Below, piece after piece: positions 49,110 to 59,514 of a stretch of 64,000 bases of DNA. The stretch is from Bryum argenteum (lineage: Eukaryota; Streptophyta; Bryopsida; Bryales; Bryaceae), in contig CM073328.1 of assembly GCA_037043015.1 (NCBI GenBank), positions 17,581,495-17,645,494 on the forward strand, written 5' to 3'. The translations under genes were made by a program, and so were the position numbers. Position 1 is the stretch's first letter; each line of letters starts with the position of its first letter. Below the pieces are notes generated by a model. That model saw only the letters and a program-made list of their open reading frames with translations, searched no databases and had not been told where the DNA came from.

Positions 49110-51150
49110 GTCCAGTCATGCGAAGTAGATGGATGTGGGGGTGATAGGACCCTCAACCCACGGCGGAAGGCGAAAGGGGACCACACGCAGGCAAGTGGGC
49201 ATGGGTTCCAGAAGGGTCCAATGGAGAGTGTGTGGTGGGAGCGCGGAGCCCATTGGCAGGCACGGCCACGAGCAAAGCAGCCTTATCCCCATACCCGCTC
49301 ACCTACAGGATCATCCCCGGCACCATCACTTCCCCTCGACACCACCACCTCCGCTCCCTCGAAATCGAACCCCATTCTCTCGCACCCGCGTCTCCAGGTA
49401 TACTCATCGCCTCATGTCCATCCCTATGTCCTTAGCGCACAGTTTTGCGTCGTTTGGTTTTTGCTCCATTCTACAACTTGCATTGGCATTCTTGTGGGCA
49501 GTTGTCATGCAATGCAAGAGAATGGGATCACCTCGGAATCTCGTGAAGTGTACGAAGTTTGTCTGATGGATGTGGAGTTGTGGGAATTGGGCAGGTGGTA
49601 ATCACATAATTGAGAGGATGGCCATGGCGACCGCTGTCGCGAGCACCAGCTTCACCTCGCTGAAGAGGAGCACCGTCTTCGGCGCTGGAGTGCAGGGCCT
49701 GCGCGCCCAGAACGTCTCAGCTGTGAGGCTTGCGGCGGTGCCTTGTGCTTCGGCCAAGCTGTCGACCTCCACCGATGGGCTAGCCCAGCAGGTGGCTGTG
49801 GGCGCCAACACCATCGCAGGTCAGGACTTGAAACTCGCTCTTTCATTCCAAATCTATGGGATTTCAGTGTGTGGCATTGGTCGACTGGATTGTGAGTTTT
49901 TGTAAGGTGAATCATGACTGATATCATTGGATGGGCGGCAGGGGCGATGTTCGCTGCAATGGCGACGTCGGAGTCTGCGATGGCGTCGCAGCAGATGATG
50001 GCATTGGCGGAAGGCGACAACAGGGCGGTGGCTCTGCTGATTCCGTTGGTGCCAGCGATCGGGTGGGTGTTGTTCAACATCCTGCAGCCGGCGTTGAACC
50101 AGGTGGATAGGATGCGGAGCGCCAAGGGATTGGTTGCAGGCGCCGGGCTGGGAGCCATGGCGACGCTGATGGCGGCTCCCCACGCCGACGCAGTTCAGGA
50201 GATCGCGACTGTAGCCGACAGTGACTCTCGGGGGCTGATCATCATCGGGCTGCTGCTGCCAGCGATCGGGTGGGTGCTGTTCAACATTTTGAAGCCGGCG
50301 CTGAACCAGGTGAACAAGATGGTGGAGGGCAACCAGGGCAACAACAAGCTGAAGTCTCGGGCAATGGTGGGCGCGACGGGTATCAGCGCGGCGGCGGCGT
50401 CGCTGCTGCTGGCGCCACATGCGGAGGCGGCACAAGAGATCGCTCAGCTGGCGGACTCAGACTCTCGAGGGCTGGTGATCGTGGGGCTTCTGCTGCCAGC
50501 GATCGGGTGGGTGGCGTTCAACATTTTGAAGCCGGCGTTGAACCAGGTGAACAAGATGGTGGAGGGCAACCAGGGCAACAACAAGCTGAAGTCTCGGGCG
50601 ATGGTGGGCGCGACGGGCATCAGCGCGGCGGCAGCGTCGCTGCTGATGGGTAGCCCGGAGGCGGAGGCATCAGTGCAGGAGATGGCCCAGATGGGCGCGG
50701 ACACGAGACCGCTGATTCTGTTGTTCATCTTGGCGCCGGCGATCGGGTGGGTGTTGTTCAACATTTTGAGGCCGGCGTTGAACCAGGTGAACAAGATGGT
50801 GGAGGGCAACCAGGGCAAGAGCCCGAAGAGGAAGTAGAAGGGTTGCTGCAGGTTCACGAATGCTGCAGGTTCATGAGAGGATGCAGATGTCTCGACAGCT
50901 GGGCATCAGCCTTGCTCGAGACTGTATGATGTAGAGTTGAGAGGAGATCGTCATCTCAAAGCCAGGGTTGAGATCATGGCAATCATTTTCAGACGACGAG
51001 AATTGTATCTCTTGAAGATACTGTGTATATGGGGTTCAATTTGTCGAATCAATTGCATTTCGCTGGCCAGATCAATCTGGGGATCAGCAGGTGCTTGTTT
51101 CATCCAGTTTTTGTTTGTCTCAAGAGTGCTCTATCAGATGTATGAGGTCA
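49110..51150. repeat. Left arm of inverted duplication carrying PsbY
   Basis: The reverse complement matches 61490-63520. From about 49330 to 50927 I see no differences, including the intron and upstream region. The outer ~200 bp on the left and everything right of 50927 are clearly diverged. Confidence 0.85.
49618..50837 (+). CDS. psbY: Photosystem II PsbY precursor with four PsbY units, copy 1
   Basis: Two exons, 49618-49819 and 49942-50837, give 365 residues. The Ser/Thr/Arg-rich start (MAMATAVASTSFTSLKRSTV) is a plastid transit peptide. Four copies of a PsbY unit follow, with membrane spans near residues 96-114, 165-183, 244-262 and 324-342. Each contains PAIGWV(L/A)FNIL(Q/K/R)PALNQV. 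Every unit is preceded by a hydrophobic thylakoid-signal-like stretch ending in an Ala-X-Ala site (SAMA, HADA, HAEA, PEAEA), so processing could release four small proteins. The PsbY precursors I know from flowering plants yield two. PsbY is a small subunit at the edge of photosystem II near cytochrome b559. Unit sequences 2 and 3 and their linkers are almost the same, pointing to internal tandem duplication. Confidence 0.93.
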
Positions 51151-51654
51151 GATAATTCATCGAAGACTTTGCTGGGTTCTTACGGAGTATCCTCAGCCTG
51201 TAATTAGAATCTGCTGCGGCTTACATGCAGGAAACGTGTAAGTATTGAGAAGAATTGTATCATATCGTTCGACCCACATTCCTGTAGGGATCAAACACTG
51301 TTCTCAGATTCTTAACCGCAAATTTGGCGTAACTGAGCATGGTGGCGCCTGTGCCACATCCGAAATCTGCGTAGTGGGTCAGTCCATTTTCAGCCTGCAG
51401 TGTTAACTGATGCAGAACGCTGTCCTCAAGGTAAGGCTGCAGCAACGTGCCTAGACTTTGAATCCTCTTTTTTCCTGCCGCTGCTACCACTGAAACTGAA
51501 GCTTGTTGTGGATTTGCGGATCGTGGCAACATCGCAAAATATGGCAGAGCCCATGTCCCGGCTGAATGATATCCACCTCGAAAAATGTGGAGCTCGTCAA
51601 AGTGCAAGCAGGTGTGATGAGTTTGTAGTATACAGCAACATTTAGATACAAACA

Positions 51655-51745
51655 ACCATGAAGATCGATCGTGGCGATGGCGATTCAAATATACACTTTT
51701 CATGAAGATCGATCGTGGCGATGGTGATTCAAATATACACTTTTA
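51655..51745. repeat. 46-bp tandem duplication
   Basis: CATGAAGATCGATCGTGGCG followed by ATGG(C/T)GATTCAAATATACAC occurs twice with one substitution. Confidence 0.88.
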
Positions 51746-51918
51746 ATTAATTAGAAGTCATTTGACATTTTGAGCCAGATTTGTGACGTTCGATTCCCAA
51801 CTGATACCATCACGTAGTCACCTGTCGTAAGAAGAAGGCGCTATGATACTTCATTCGAGTCTTGCCTAAAGGCCTGTTCGCTCCTGGCCTTTGAGGAGGT
51901 CTTAGGAGGGGGGCAATG

Positions 51919-52108
51919 GTTCGTGGCAGCTACCAAGGAATCCGTGGAGACCCCCCAAGGCCATTTTTGATGATTTTGAATTCAAAAATGGGGTTTGTGG
52001 CCCAAATTACCCTTGGAGCATACTCCTTGGAAATTTGAACCAATACATTAAAAAATAGGGGGCTCCTTTATCCCTCCGACATCCTCCTTGGTAGCTGCCA
52101 CGAACGCT
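51919..52108. mobile_element. Small fold-back element with GTTCGTGGCAGCTACCAAGG ends
   Basis: The left end GTTCGTGGCAGCTACCAAGG mirrors the right end CCTTGGTAGCTGCCACGAAC perfectly over 20 bp. The interior of about 150 bp is non-coding. It abuts the next element. Confidence 0.7.
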
Positions 52109-52109
52109 T

Positions 52110-52543
52110 AAGGCCCCTTCCCACCTGGCCTTTGATAAGAGCATACATTAAAACTTAAGACCTCCACAATTTTGGGGAGATTCCTTATTCTTAGGGAAGC
52201 CCTCATCAATGAGGCTTGGAAAATTGTCTTGAAAAGTAGCCTCAATTACATAATGGCTCCTCAAAGGCCCCATTAACTAAGACCACTCTTAAGTCTTCAA
52301 AACTTGAGAATATTTCTAATTGTGGTGCTTCCTTAACACTTGCCTACTAATGCTCAACTATGTTTTGTCCTCCCAAATACTAGCTAATATTTTTTTTGTC
52401 CTCCAAGTTTTAGAGTGTGCCATGTGGGCATCCATGTAGGATTGGTAATTACTAAAGAATGTAGGTGTGGACACACACTCTTTTAAGAAGATAAGACCAC
52501 CTTCTAACACCACCTCTAAGGCCAAGTGGGAACGTACCTTAAG
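52110..52543. mobile_element. MITE with TTAAGGCCCCTTCCCACC-type ends
   Basis: The left end TTAAGGCCCCTTCCCACCTG pairs with the right end GGCCAAGTGGGAACGTACCT. A second, reverse-oriented and diverged copy occupies 52991-53362, so the pair forms a long imperfect palindrome around the TTAA element at 52559-52990. Confidence 0.65.
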
Positions 52544-52558
52544 CCTTAGGAGGGGGTC

Positions 52559-52990
52559 TTAACCCTTAAACGCCCAAGCTAGCCTGAGGGGCTTGATTCC
52601 AACAGAATCTTCTCTGAAGCTCTCACTATAATCAACTTTTCACTTATATTTTGATGTCAAACTGGTCACCGTCTTGTGATGCATTCAAAAAGTGAAATTT
52701 TACAATTCAAATCACAATTTGTATGTATGATTTTATGGTTTGAAAGGATTGTGGTAGGTAGGTTGGGGTTGTACATAACCTTGTAGGAGGTTGCAAGCTC
52801 ATCATTGATTGGTTCATTCATGGTGCCCAAGTTCAAAAAGTGCACTATTCATGATGCCCAAGTTCAAAAAGTGCACTATTCATGATGCCCAAGTTCAAAA
52901 AGTGCACTATTCATGATGCCCAAGTTCAAAAGATGCTGTGATCCAATTTTGGGCTGCTCGTTTTAGACCCCATGGGCGTTTAAGGGTTAA
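52559..52990. mobile_element. TTAA-bounded non-autonomous DNA element, copy 5
   Basis: The ends TTAA CCCTTAAACGCCCA and TGGGCGTTTAAGGG TTAA are perfect inverted repeats. The 432-bp interior is unlike copies 1-4 and contains a 31-bp tandem repeat (52820-52935). Confidence 0.8.
52820..52935. repeat. 31-bp tandem repeat, ~3.5 units
   Basis: The unit ATGCCCAAGTTCAAAAAGTG followed by CACTATTCATG is repeated almost without change inside TTAA element copy 5. Confidence 0.92.
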
Positions 52991-53362
52991 CTCTATTAAA
53001 AATTGTGTGTTCCCACCTACATTCATTAGTAATTACCAATCCTACATGAATGTCCAGATGGCACACTTTAAAGAGTAGGGTATTAGTAAACATTTAGGAG
53101 GACAAAAGAGATTTGAGCAATAGTAGGCAATACTTAAGGGAGCACCAATATTGGAAAGATTCTCAAATTTTCCTCACTTAAGAGTGATCTTATGTATTGT
53201 CGCACTTGAGGGGCCATTATGTAATCCCCTCACTATTGATTACACCTTTACGAACCTCATTGATGACACCTTTCCTCAAAAGAAGGCATTCCTTCCCAAA
53301 TTGTGGGGGTGTTAAATTTTTATCCATGCTCTTTGCGAAGGCCAAGTGCGAATAGACCTTAA
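52991..53362. mobile_element. Second, inverted copy of the 52110-52543 MITE
   Basis: Read in reverse complement it starts TTAAGGTCTATTCGCACTTG and follows the 52110 element block by block, including GTGCCAT, ATGTAGGATTGGTAATTACT and ATGTAGGTG. It stops at the TTAA element, so its inner end is missing. Confidence 0.65.
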
Positions 53363-53604
53363 TGCGCCCGGGCTAATATCCCACCTATACCTCACGTTTA
53401 CCCAAGGTTCTTGTAAGAAGAATTTGGCGGCATTTCATAAGAGAGATGAAAGAATAACTTCATATGAAAAGAATATTTGCTCATGGCGGTGACTATCTCG
53501 AGCTCGAGCTCAACAATTATCGCTTCGCCCAAGTTCCTTTGATCATCGCCATTCTAATTCTGGCCTCAACCAAATATCGAACTATAGTTAGATTGTCACA
53601 TTTA

Positions 53605-53844
53605 TGAAGTAAGTCGAGAATTGAAAGATCAAACCAGATGATGCTTCATTGATAAAAGGCAGGTTTTATGTTGTAGAAATAGACGAGCTTACAGGCTGGA
53701 TTACCTAATTGATAATTAGGGTTTTACGCTAAAGAGGCGATCGCTACCGATCTGACATTAATCTCGATGATGCTACATGAAAAAGCGTCACAGTGCATCG
53801 TACATCGCTCCCCGACCATAGTCAGCATATTGACACGTTCAACA
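53605..53844 (-). repeat. Copia 3' LTR (left in window)
   Basis: 240 bp, TGAAGTAAGTC...ACGTTCAACA, preceded by ATTTA. It is the downstream LTR because the element reads on the minus strand. Confidence 0.92.
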
Positions 53845-54053
53845 CTCCCCCTCACTTAGTACTTTCGGAGCTAAGTGTCCAGGCTATGGCGGCAGACGTA
53901 TTTGACCTCTCATGAGCATTTTTTTTTTTTGTAGAGAAAACACTAGAACTGCTTAGCTAGATGAAGCTATTCAAATTGAATAGGACTAGTTACCGCATTT
54001 AGAGCTTCGTAGTGGTTGTCTTCATGTGGTTTTGCCGATGAAGGGAAGGCTCC

Positions 54054-54422
54054 TTGATTGAGGATGAACATGAACTTTCAGAGGCTCGATTGAGTCGGGA
54101 TGATTTCCCCAGCTTGTCTTCAGAGCAGGTAGAGAACTGGGCTGAGTTGAGAGACGGACCAGTATCCGAGAATTATTTTCCCTTGCTACCTTATGACCTT
54201 GTAGAGAGTCTGATCTGGCCTTTGATTGCTGAAACTCCTGCTTCGTTGCTTCGCTTCCGGGGAGTGAAGAGAAGGTGGCGAGCTTTGATAGAGGATTCCT
54301 ATGAGTGGAATTCTATTCTTCACCGGTATGGACCCTTGGAAGCGCCGGTAGTTGATGAAGAACTCCTTGCTCAGAGGCTAGACACAGATAAGAGTAGATA
54401 TAGATTGTGGACTAGTTTTTAG
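54054..54422 (+). pseudogene. F-box gene fragment captured antisense in the copia element
   Basis: An open frame of 122 codons on the strand opposite gag-pol lies between the polypurine tract and the end of RNase H. Its middle (about residues 43-82) reads LPYDLVESLIWPLI...SLLRFRGVKRRWRALIED, the F-box pattern that binds SKP1 in SCF ubiquitin ligases. There is no ATG in frame: a stop lies at 54039 and the first codon is TTG, so it is probably a transduced gene piece. GC content and codon use are protein-like. There are no substrate-binding repeats (LRR or Kelch) after the box. It could instead be an exon of a spliced transcript. Confidence 0.6.
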
Positions 54423-54555
54423 GGTGAATGAGCTCGAATTGGTCCAGAGTGATTTCCATTGGAGAGAGATTCTCCTTGTCTGTATTGAGCAAAAGCTCAC
54501 TAAGAAATTCAAAGCCTTCGGGCACCAGCAGTTCTTCTCCACTTCTTGCAACCAT
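54412..54555 (-). other. 47-codon minus-strand open frame near 3' end of copia
   Basis: ATG at 54555, stop at 54412. It is acidic and Leu-rich (GEELLVPEGFEFLSELL) and just touches the end of the F-box fragment on the other strand. I do not recognise it. It may be part of the captured DNA or chance. Confidence 0.25.
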
Positions 54556-57500
54556 TAATGTTGTTACTGTGCAAGGTTTACTAACCCTAATTGATTTCGG
54601 ATTCGTTGGAATGCTACTCTGCCCAGGGCTTTTGTGAAGATGTCTGCGAGTTGATCGCTAGAGGGTAAAAATTCTAGAGCAATTTCTCCAAATAGTACCT
54701 TTTCTCGTATGAATTGGTGTCGAACCTCCACATGTTTTGTCCTACCATTATAGATGGGATTATATGCAAGGTTTAAGCTGCCTTGCTTATCACCGTGCAA
54801 AATTGTGGGAGTACTAAGGTCCTGCATGTTGAGCTCTCCGAGAAGACGCCTCAACCAAATCACCTCCTTAGTGCCTTCAGTAATCGCCATGTACTCTGCT
54901 TTAGTCGACGACAACGCCACGGTTTGTTGCTTCTTACTGTTCCAGGTAACTAGAGTCCCACCTAAGAAGAAAATAAATCATGTCATGGATTTTGCCATGC
55001 TTGTCACCCGCCCAGTCTGCGTCCCTAGCTAAATCTACGGATAGCACCATCCCCCCCTCGCTGGTAAGACAAAGCATAGTCAATTGTGTCTTTCAGATAC
55101 CTGAAAATGTGTTTGATTGCTTGCAGATGCGGTTCTTGAGGGCTGCTCATAAAGCGGCTCACAATATTAACTGCATGGGAGATGTCTGGACATGTGTGTG
55201 TCAGGAAAATTAGTTTGCCAACCATTCTTTGGTAATTGGTAGAGCCGGTGCTAGGTGCTGACATGTTTGGAACAACCGAACAAGCTGAAGTTTTTCAGCC
55301 ATCGGAGTGTGGACTAATTGACAATCGGCAAAGCCAAAGTCGTTAAGCAATTCCTTCACATACTGCCTCTGAGTGATGTTGATTCCTAAGTCTGTGAATT
55401 GAAACTCTAGGCCCAATGAATAAGATAAGAGTCCAAGGTCACTCATGTCAAACCTCGTTTGGATGGCTGCGCGGAGTTGAGCTATATTCGAGTCGTTGCT
55501 CCCGGTTAGGTACACGTTGTCAACATACATGAGTAAGATCGTGATGAGGCCGCCGGTGCTGAGAAAGTACAAGTTTGGATCAGCAACTGATTTGCTTAGT
55601 CCTTGGCTTAATAGATAGGAATCTATTTCGTGATACCAATCCCTGGGCGCTTGCTTAAGGCCATATAACGCTTTCTTGAGCCGGCACACATGATCATGAT
55701 GGTCGGTACAGTTGAATCCAGGGGGCGGAGTGACATAAAGCTCTTCAGCGATCACGCCATTTAGAGAGGCAATTTTCACGTCCAAGTAGTAAATGCTCCA
55801 GGTGTGATTGTGTGCTAGACCAACCACGCTCCTCAAGGTATTCCACTTTACCACATGGGCAAAAGTTTCGGTGTAGTCAGTCCCTGTTTTTTGTTGGTAG
55901 CCTCTTGCCACTAGACGAGCTTTAAGTTTTGCAGGAGAACCGTTGGCATTAGTCTTAACTCTGTAAATCCACTTGGTGGTGATTGCCTTGCGTCCGGGAG
56001 GCAGAGGTACAATGTCCCATGTGTCATTGCGATAGATGGAGTCCAGTTCACTTTCCATAGCCGCTTTCTATCGGTGATGTTGGAGTGCGACTCGAATACT
56101 ATCAGGAAGAGGAACGGACAAGGAAAGGTTGGCAATGTGGAGATAGAAGTCTGAGAGATGTGATGGCGGTTGGCGAGATCTGGTGCTACGGGACAGAGAA
56201 GTTTCAACTGGTGCTTCACTGGGAGACTCGAGCCTACTGTGGTAAGTGAATGTTGGTCTGTCAGCTAGGTGAGAGGTGTCGGTCTCAATGGGAATTTGGA
56301 CAGATAGATCAGAAATTGGAGTTGAGTTTGAGCTTAGACGACTGCTTTCAGGATGGACACTAATTGGAGAGCTAGCAGGAGATTTGACTGGACTAATCGA
56401 AGAATGAGAGGAGATTCTGGGGACCTGTGTATTTTTCTCTACAAACTGCTGAGAGAGGGAGGGAGACTTATCTTGAGACAGGGTTTGAGTTGGGAGCCCA
56501 TCAGATGAGGCATGGGAAGACTGAGAGTTGGAGTCTGTAGGTGGCACCGGGACTGCTAGTGAAATGCCATCTGGAGTGGGGTCGAGGTGAACGGCAGGCA
56601 AGGTCGGCTCACTCAGATTGTTTGGCCAAGTCATCTCTTCCTCTTCAAGTTGGTTTGGCACATTCTTCGTGGAGTTGGTGAGTCTGCAGGGAAAAGTATC
56701 TTCATCAAATTGGACGTCTTTCGAAATCAACACCTTTCTGGAGGTTCAACGGTAATTTCTTCCGAGAGGGATTAGTGTCTAGTACAAACGATCGACAACC
56801 GAAGGTTTTGAGATGGCTAACTCACGGGATAGTACCTGTGAGACGAGTGAAAAGTGTGTCTCTTTCGTTTGCTCGTGTAGATGTCTTGTTGATCAGTTAG
56901 TTTGCCGTTGAGACAGCTTCACTCCACATGAATGCCGGGAGTTTGCTTTCGAAATCCATGCATCTCGCCTTGTGAAGAAGACTTCAATTCTTCCTCCTAG
57001 CTACCATGTTTTGATGCGGAGTATAGCTTTGAGTGAACTGCCTTGAAATTCCAAACTCATTGCAGAAGTTTTGGAACTCCTTTGAAACGTACTCTCCACC
57101 CCTATCGGACTGAATGGCTTTAAGCTTCACGCCACTTTGAACTTTCATCATCAAGCAAAATTGCTTGAAGCGTGGCAAGGTTTCATCCTTATGCTTCAAG
57201 AAGTATAGTCAGGTAAACTTGCTATAATCATCTATTATTGTCAAAACGTACTTGGAACCAGAGATAGAGGCAAGTGATTGTGGGCCGCAGAGGTCAGACG
57301 GCACCAATTCCACTGGTCTCGATGTTTTGGTGTTGTGTTTGCAAGGCTTTTCGGTTGTTGTTGTGAATTGCTATGGGGCTCGAGAAGTTACCGCAGCCGT
57401 TGTAGCGGCTTGCAGCTTCTGGTAACCCGTAGCTCCACCAGGAGAAGGCTGTGGAGGCCGAGTTTTGGTAAGTTGTTGCTTGTGTTGTTTGCCGATGCGG

Positions 57501-59131
57501 CAACTCGTACAGAAGGTCTTGGGGTTTGTGATTGCAGGAAGACTGACAACCTTGCGGTTTTGAGCATGTAAGTAGTGGTTTGGTAATTTGCATGCCCCAG
57601 CCGGCGATGCCACCGTATTGCATCGTTTAGCTTGGATTCTGATGTTGCTAAATTTATGAAGTCGTTTGGAAGTCGAAATCTGTACAAATTATTTCGATTC
57701 TTCCTACTTCCGGTTGCAAAATCTCGCAGGGGTCTGGTGATGGGGTATTCTTGAGTATCCAGACAGATTTGGAGTCGAATAGGACTTTGCACCCTGCTTT
57801 TGCATCTGTGATGGTGCCTACGGATAATAGATTCTTACTGACTCCTGGAACGTAGAGGACATTTTCAAGTTTTATTTCACTTAAGGTGGTGGAAATATCC
57901 ACCGACCCCTGTCCAGCTACACTCATCCTTTCGCCTCCAGCGGTACTGATGACTGAATGATTTACTCCTTCGATGTTTGAGAGGAGGTTCCTACGGCCAG
58001 TCACGTGCCTCGAGGCACCACTATCAAAGAACCACTCAACTTGACTGCTACTTGCTAAGTTAATCTTAGTGAAATTAATTGCTAGTTCATCGATTTCTAA
58101 TTCTGGAAAACTATCGTTGTACTCTTTGATTAGGACTCCATCGTTGCAATCGGAGTCATCTCCTTTGAAGTTGTCGGCGAGATTGACTGTGGATTGTTTG
58201 AGGCGGCTTGCCCGTTGTCGCTTAACCTCTGCTGCAAGTTCAAGACAATTGCGGAGCCAGTGGCCCTTTTGACCGCAATAATGACAGATGCTGTTGGGCT
58301 TGGTGCTCTTTGATTTCCCATCGTCATCTATAGTGGTGGGCCTGCGGTGCGATGTACCTTGCCCAAAGCTCTTGACAAGGAGAGCTTCTTCGTCAGGGCG
58401 TCCAGATCCACTACTTCCACGCCGGAGATCGTCTTGAATGAGCAGTGTTGTGAGCTCCACAGGTGTTGGAAGCTTTTCCCGGTACAAGATGGTATTGACC
58501 ATTACTTCAAACTTGTGAGGTAAGGCCATTAGAATTTGCTCCACCAGTTGGTCATCCAGAATGGTCTCCCTTGCACACGCGAATTCGTTGATGAGTTTGG
58601 TAACTTCTTAGAGAAAGTTGGCCATGGTGGAGCTTTCTGACTTTTTGAGTTGAGTTAGCTTCTTGCGCAAGAAGATTTTCCTCGAGTTAGTAGTATTTGC
58701 AAATAAGTCTTGCAATACCTTCGAGCACTTTTCTGGTTCAGTAATATTTACTATGTATGGTATGACTTTGTCAGATACGGACAGGGCAATCAAAGTCAGA
58801 GCTTTCTTCTTCGCAGAGTCTAAAGCTGCTATGTTGGCAGGGGATGTGGGTGCTACTCTCCCAGGAGGTGGGTCAACGAGTCTCCAGGCATCATCTCTAC
58901 TTAGGATGTTACTCATCTTAAAACTCCACACGCTGTAATTCGTGTTGCCATCAAGTTTTGAGCTGTCTCATAACAGATTCTCTCTTGATGCCATCTCGGG
59001 GTCTAGAGTGTCAGTCACCTAATCGATTTGGCTTTGATTCAATGTGATAGATGTGAGATCTAGGGAAATTCACGAAGCTGAGTTTCAACCCTCAAGCTAG
59101 ACGTCTCTCTATCACCATCGCTCTGATACCA

Positions 59132-59373
59132 TGAAGTAAGTCAAGAATTAAAAGATCAAACCAGATGATGCTTCATTGATAAAAGGCAGGTTTTATGCTG
59201 CAGAAATAGACGAGCTTACAGGCTGGATTACCTAATTGGTAATTAGGGTTTCTGCTCAAAAGGGCAGTCGCTACCAGTCTGTTGATTAATCTACTGCGAT
59301 GCTAAGGGAAAAACTGTCCACAAGTACTGTACATCGCTCCCCGACCATAGTCAACGTATTGACACGTTCAACA
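59132..59373 (-). repeat. Copia 5' LTR (right in window)
   Basis: 242 bp, TG...CA, followed by ATTTA (59374-59378) and adjoined on its inner side by the primer binding site. Confidence 0.92.
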
Positions 59374-59514
59374 ATTTACACCATGGTTAGCACGCAAATC
59401 GAGTGCCTAGACTTCTCCCTTGGGGTTTAGGGTGATCTGAAAACAGACATTGATTGCACACGTATGACATGTAAAGGCTTCTTATCTGATTCGCTTTCGC
59501 TTTTTTTATTTCAG

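Larger units (their letters stand above)
47235..49617. other. Spacer with tandem repeats, a TTAA element and the PsbY promoter
   Basis: Tandem repeats occupy 47587-48060, largely at the left edge of a diverged TTAA element (47952-48620). 48.6-49.1 kb is AT-rich with nothing recognised. The inverted PsbY arm begins near 49110, and the last few hundred bases are the PsbY upstream region. Confidence 0.5.
50838..53599. other. Spacer with nested fold-back elements
   Basis: 50.84-51.15 kb is the 3' flank within the inverted arm. A 46-bp tandem duplication lies at 51655-51745. 51.87-53.37 kb is a nest of inverted-repeat elements (listed). The remainder to the copia insertion shows no gene. Confidence 0.5.
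53600..59378 (-). mobile_element. Ty1/copia LTR retrotransposon, decayed, full length
   Basis: LTRs at 53605-53844 and 59132-59373 (TG...CA) are flanked by the 5-bp target duplication ATTTA. Next to the right LTR, at 59120-59131, the minus strand reads TGGTATCAGAGC, the initiator-Met tRNA primer site. Next to the left LTR, 53845-53855 is the polypurine tract GTGAGGGGGAG. Minus-strand order is gag (58931-58200, zinc knuckle CHYCGQKGHWLRNC), protease (FFDSGASRHVTG), integrase (SDRGGEY), reverse transcriptase (LKKALYGLKQAPRDWY) and RNase H (54920-54564), the copia order. It is defective: an in-frame stop in gag at 58605, several frameshifts and stops in pol, and YVDN in place of the catalytic YVDD. 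The LTRs differ at dozens of positions, so the insertion is old. Confidence 0.93.

Noticed and set aside
49071..49601. Plus-strand frame (176 codons) upstream of PsbY copy 1 and its partner at 63017-63673
   Set aside because: Upstream region of PsbY conserved by duplication only; Pro/Ser/His-rich, changed by frame differences between the two arms.
49854..50435. 193-codon frame opposite PsbY (also 62183-62764)
   Set aside because: Antisense of the repeated PsbY units; the repeated His/Arg/Gln pattern only reflects the PsbY repeats.
56587..56775. Plus-strand frames across the copia element
   Set aside because: Shadows of the minus-strand pol region, except the F-box-like frame at 54054-54422, which has a recognisable motif.
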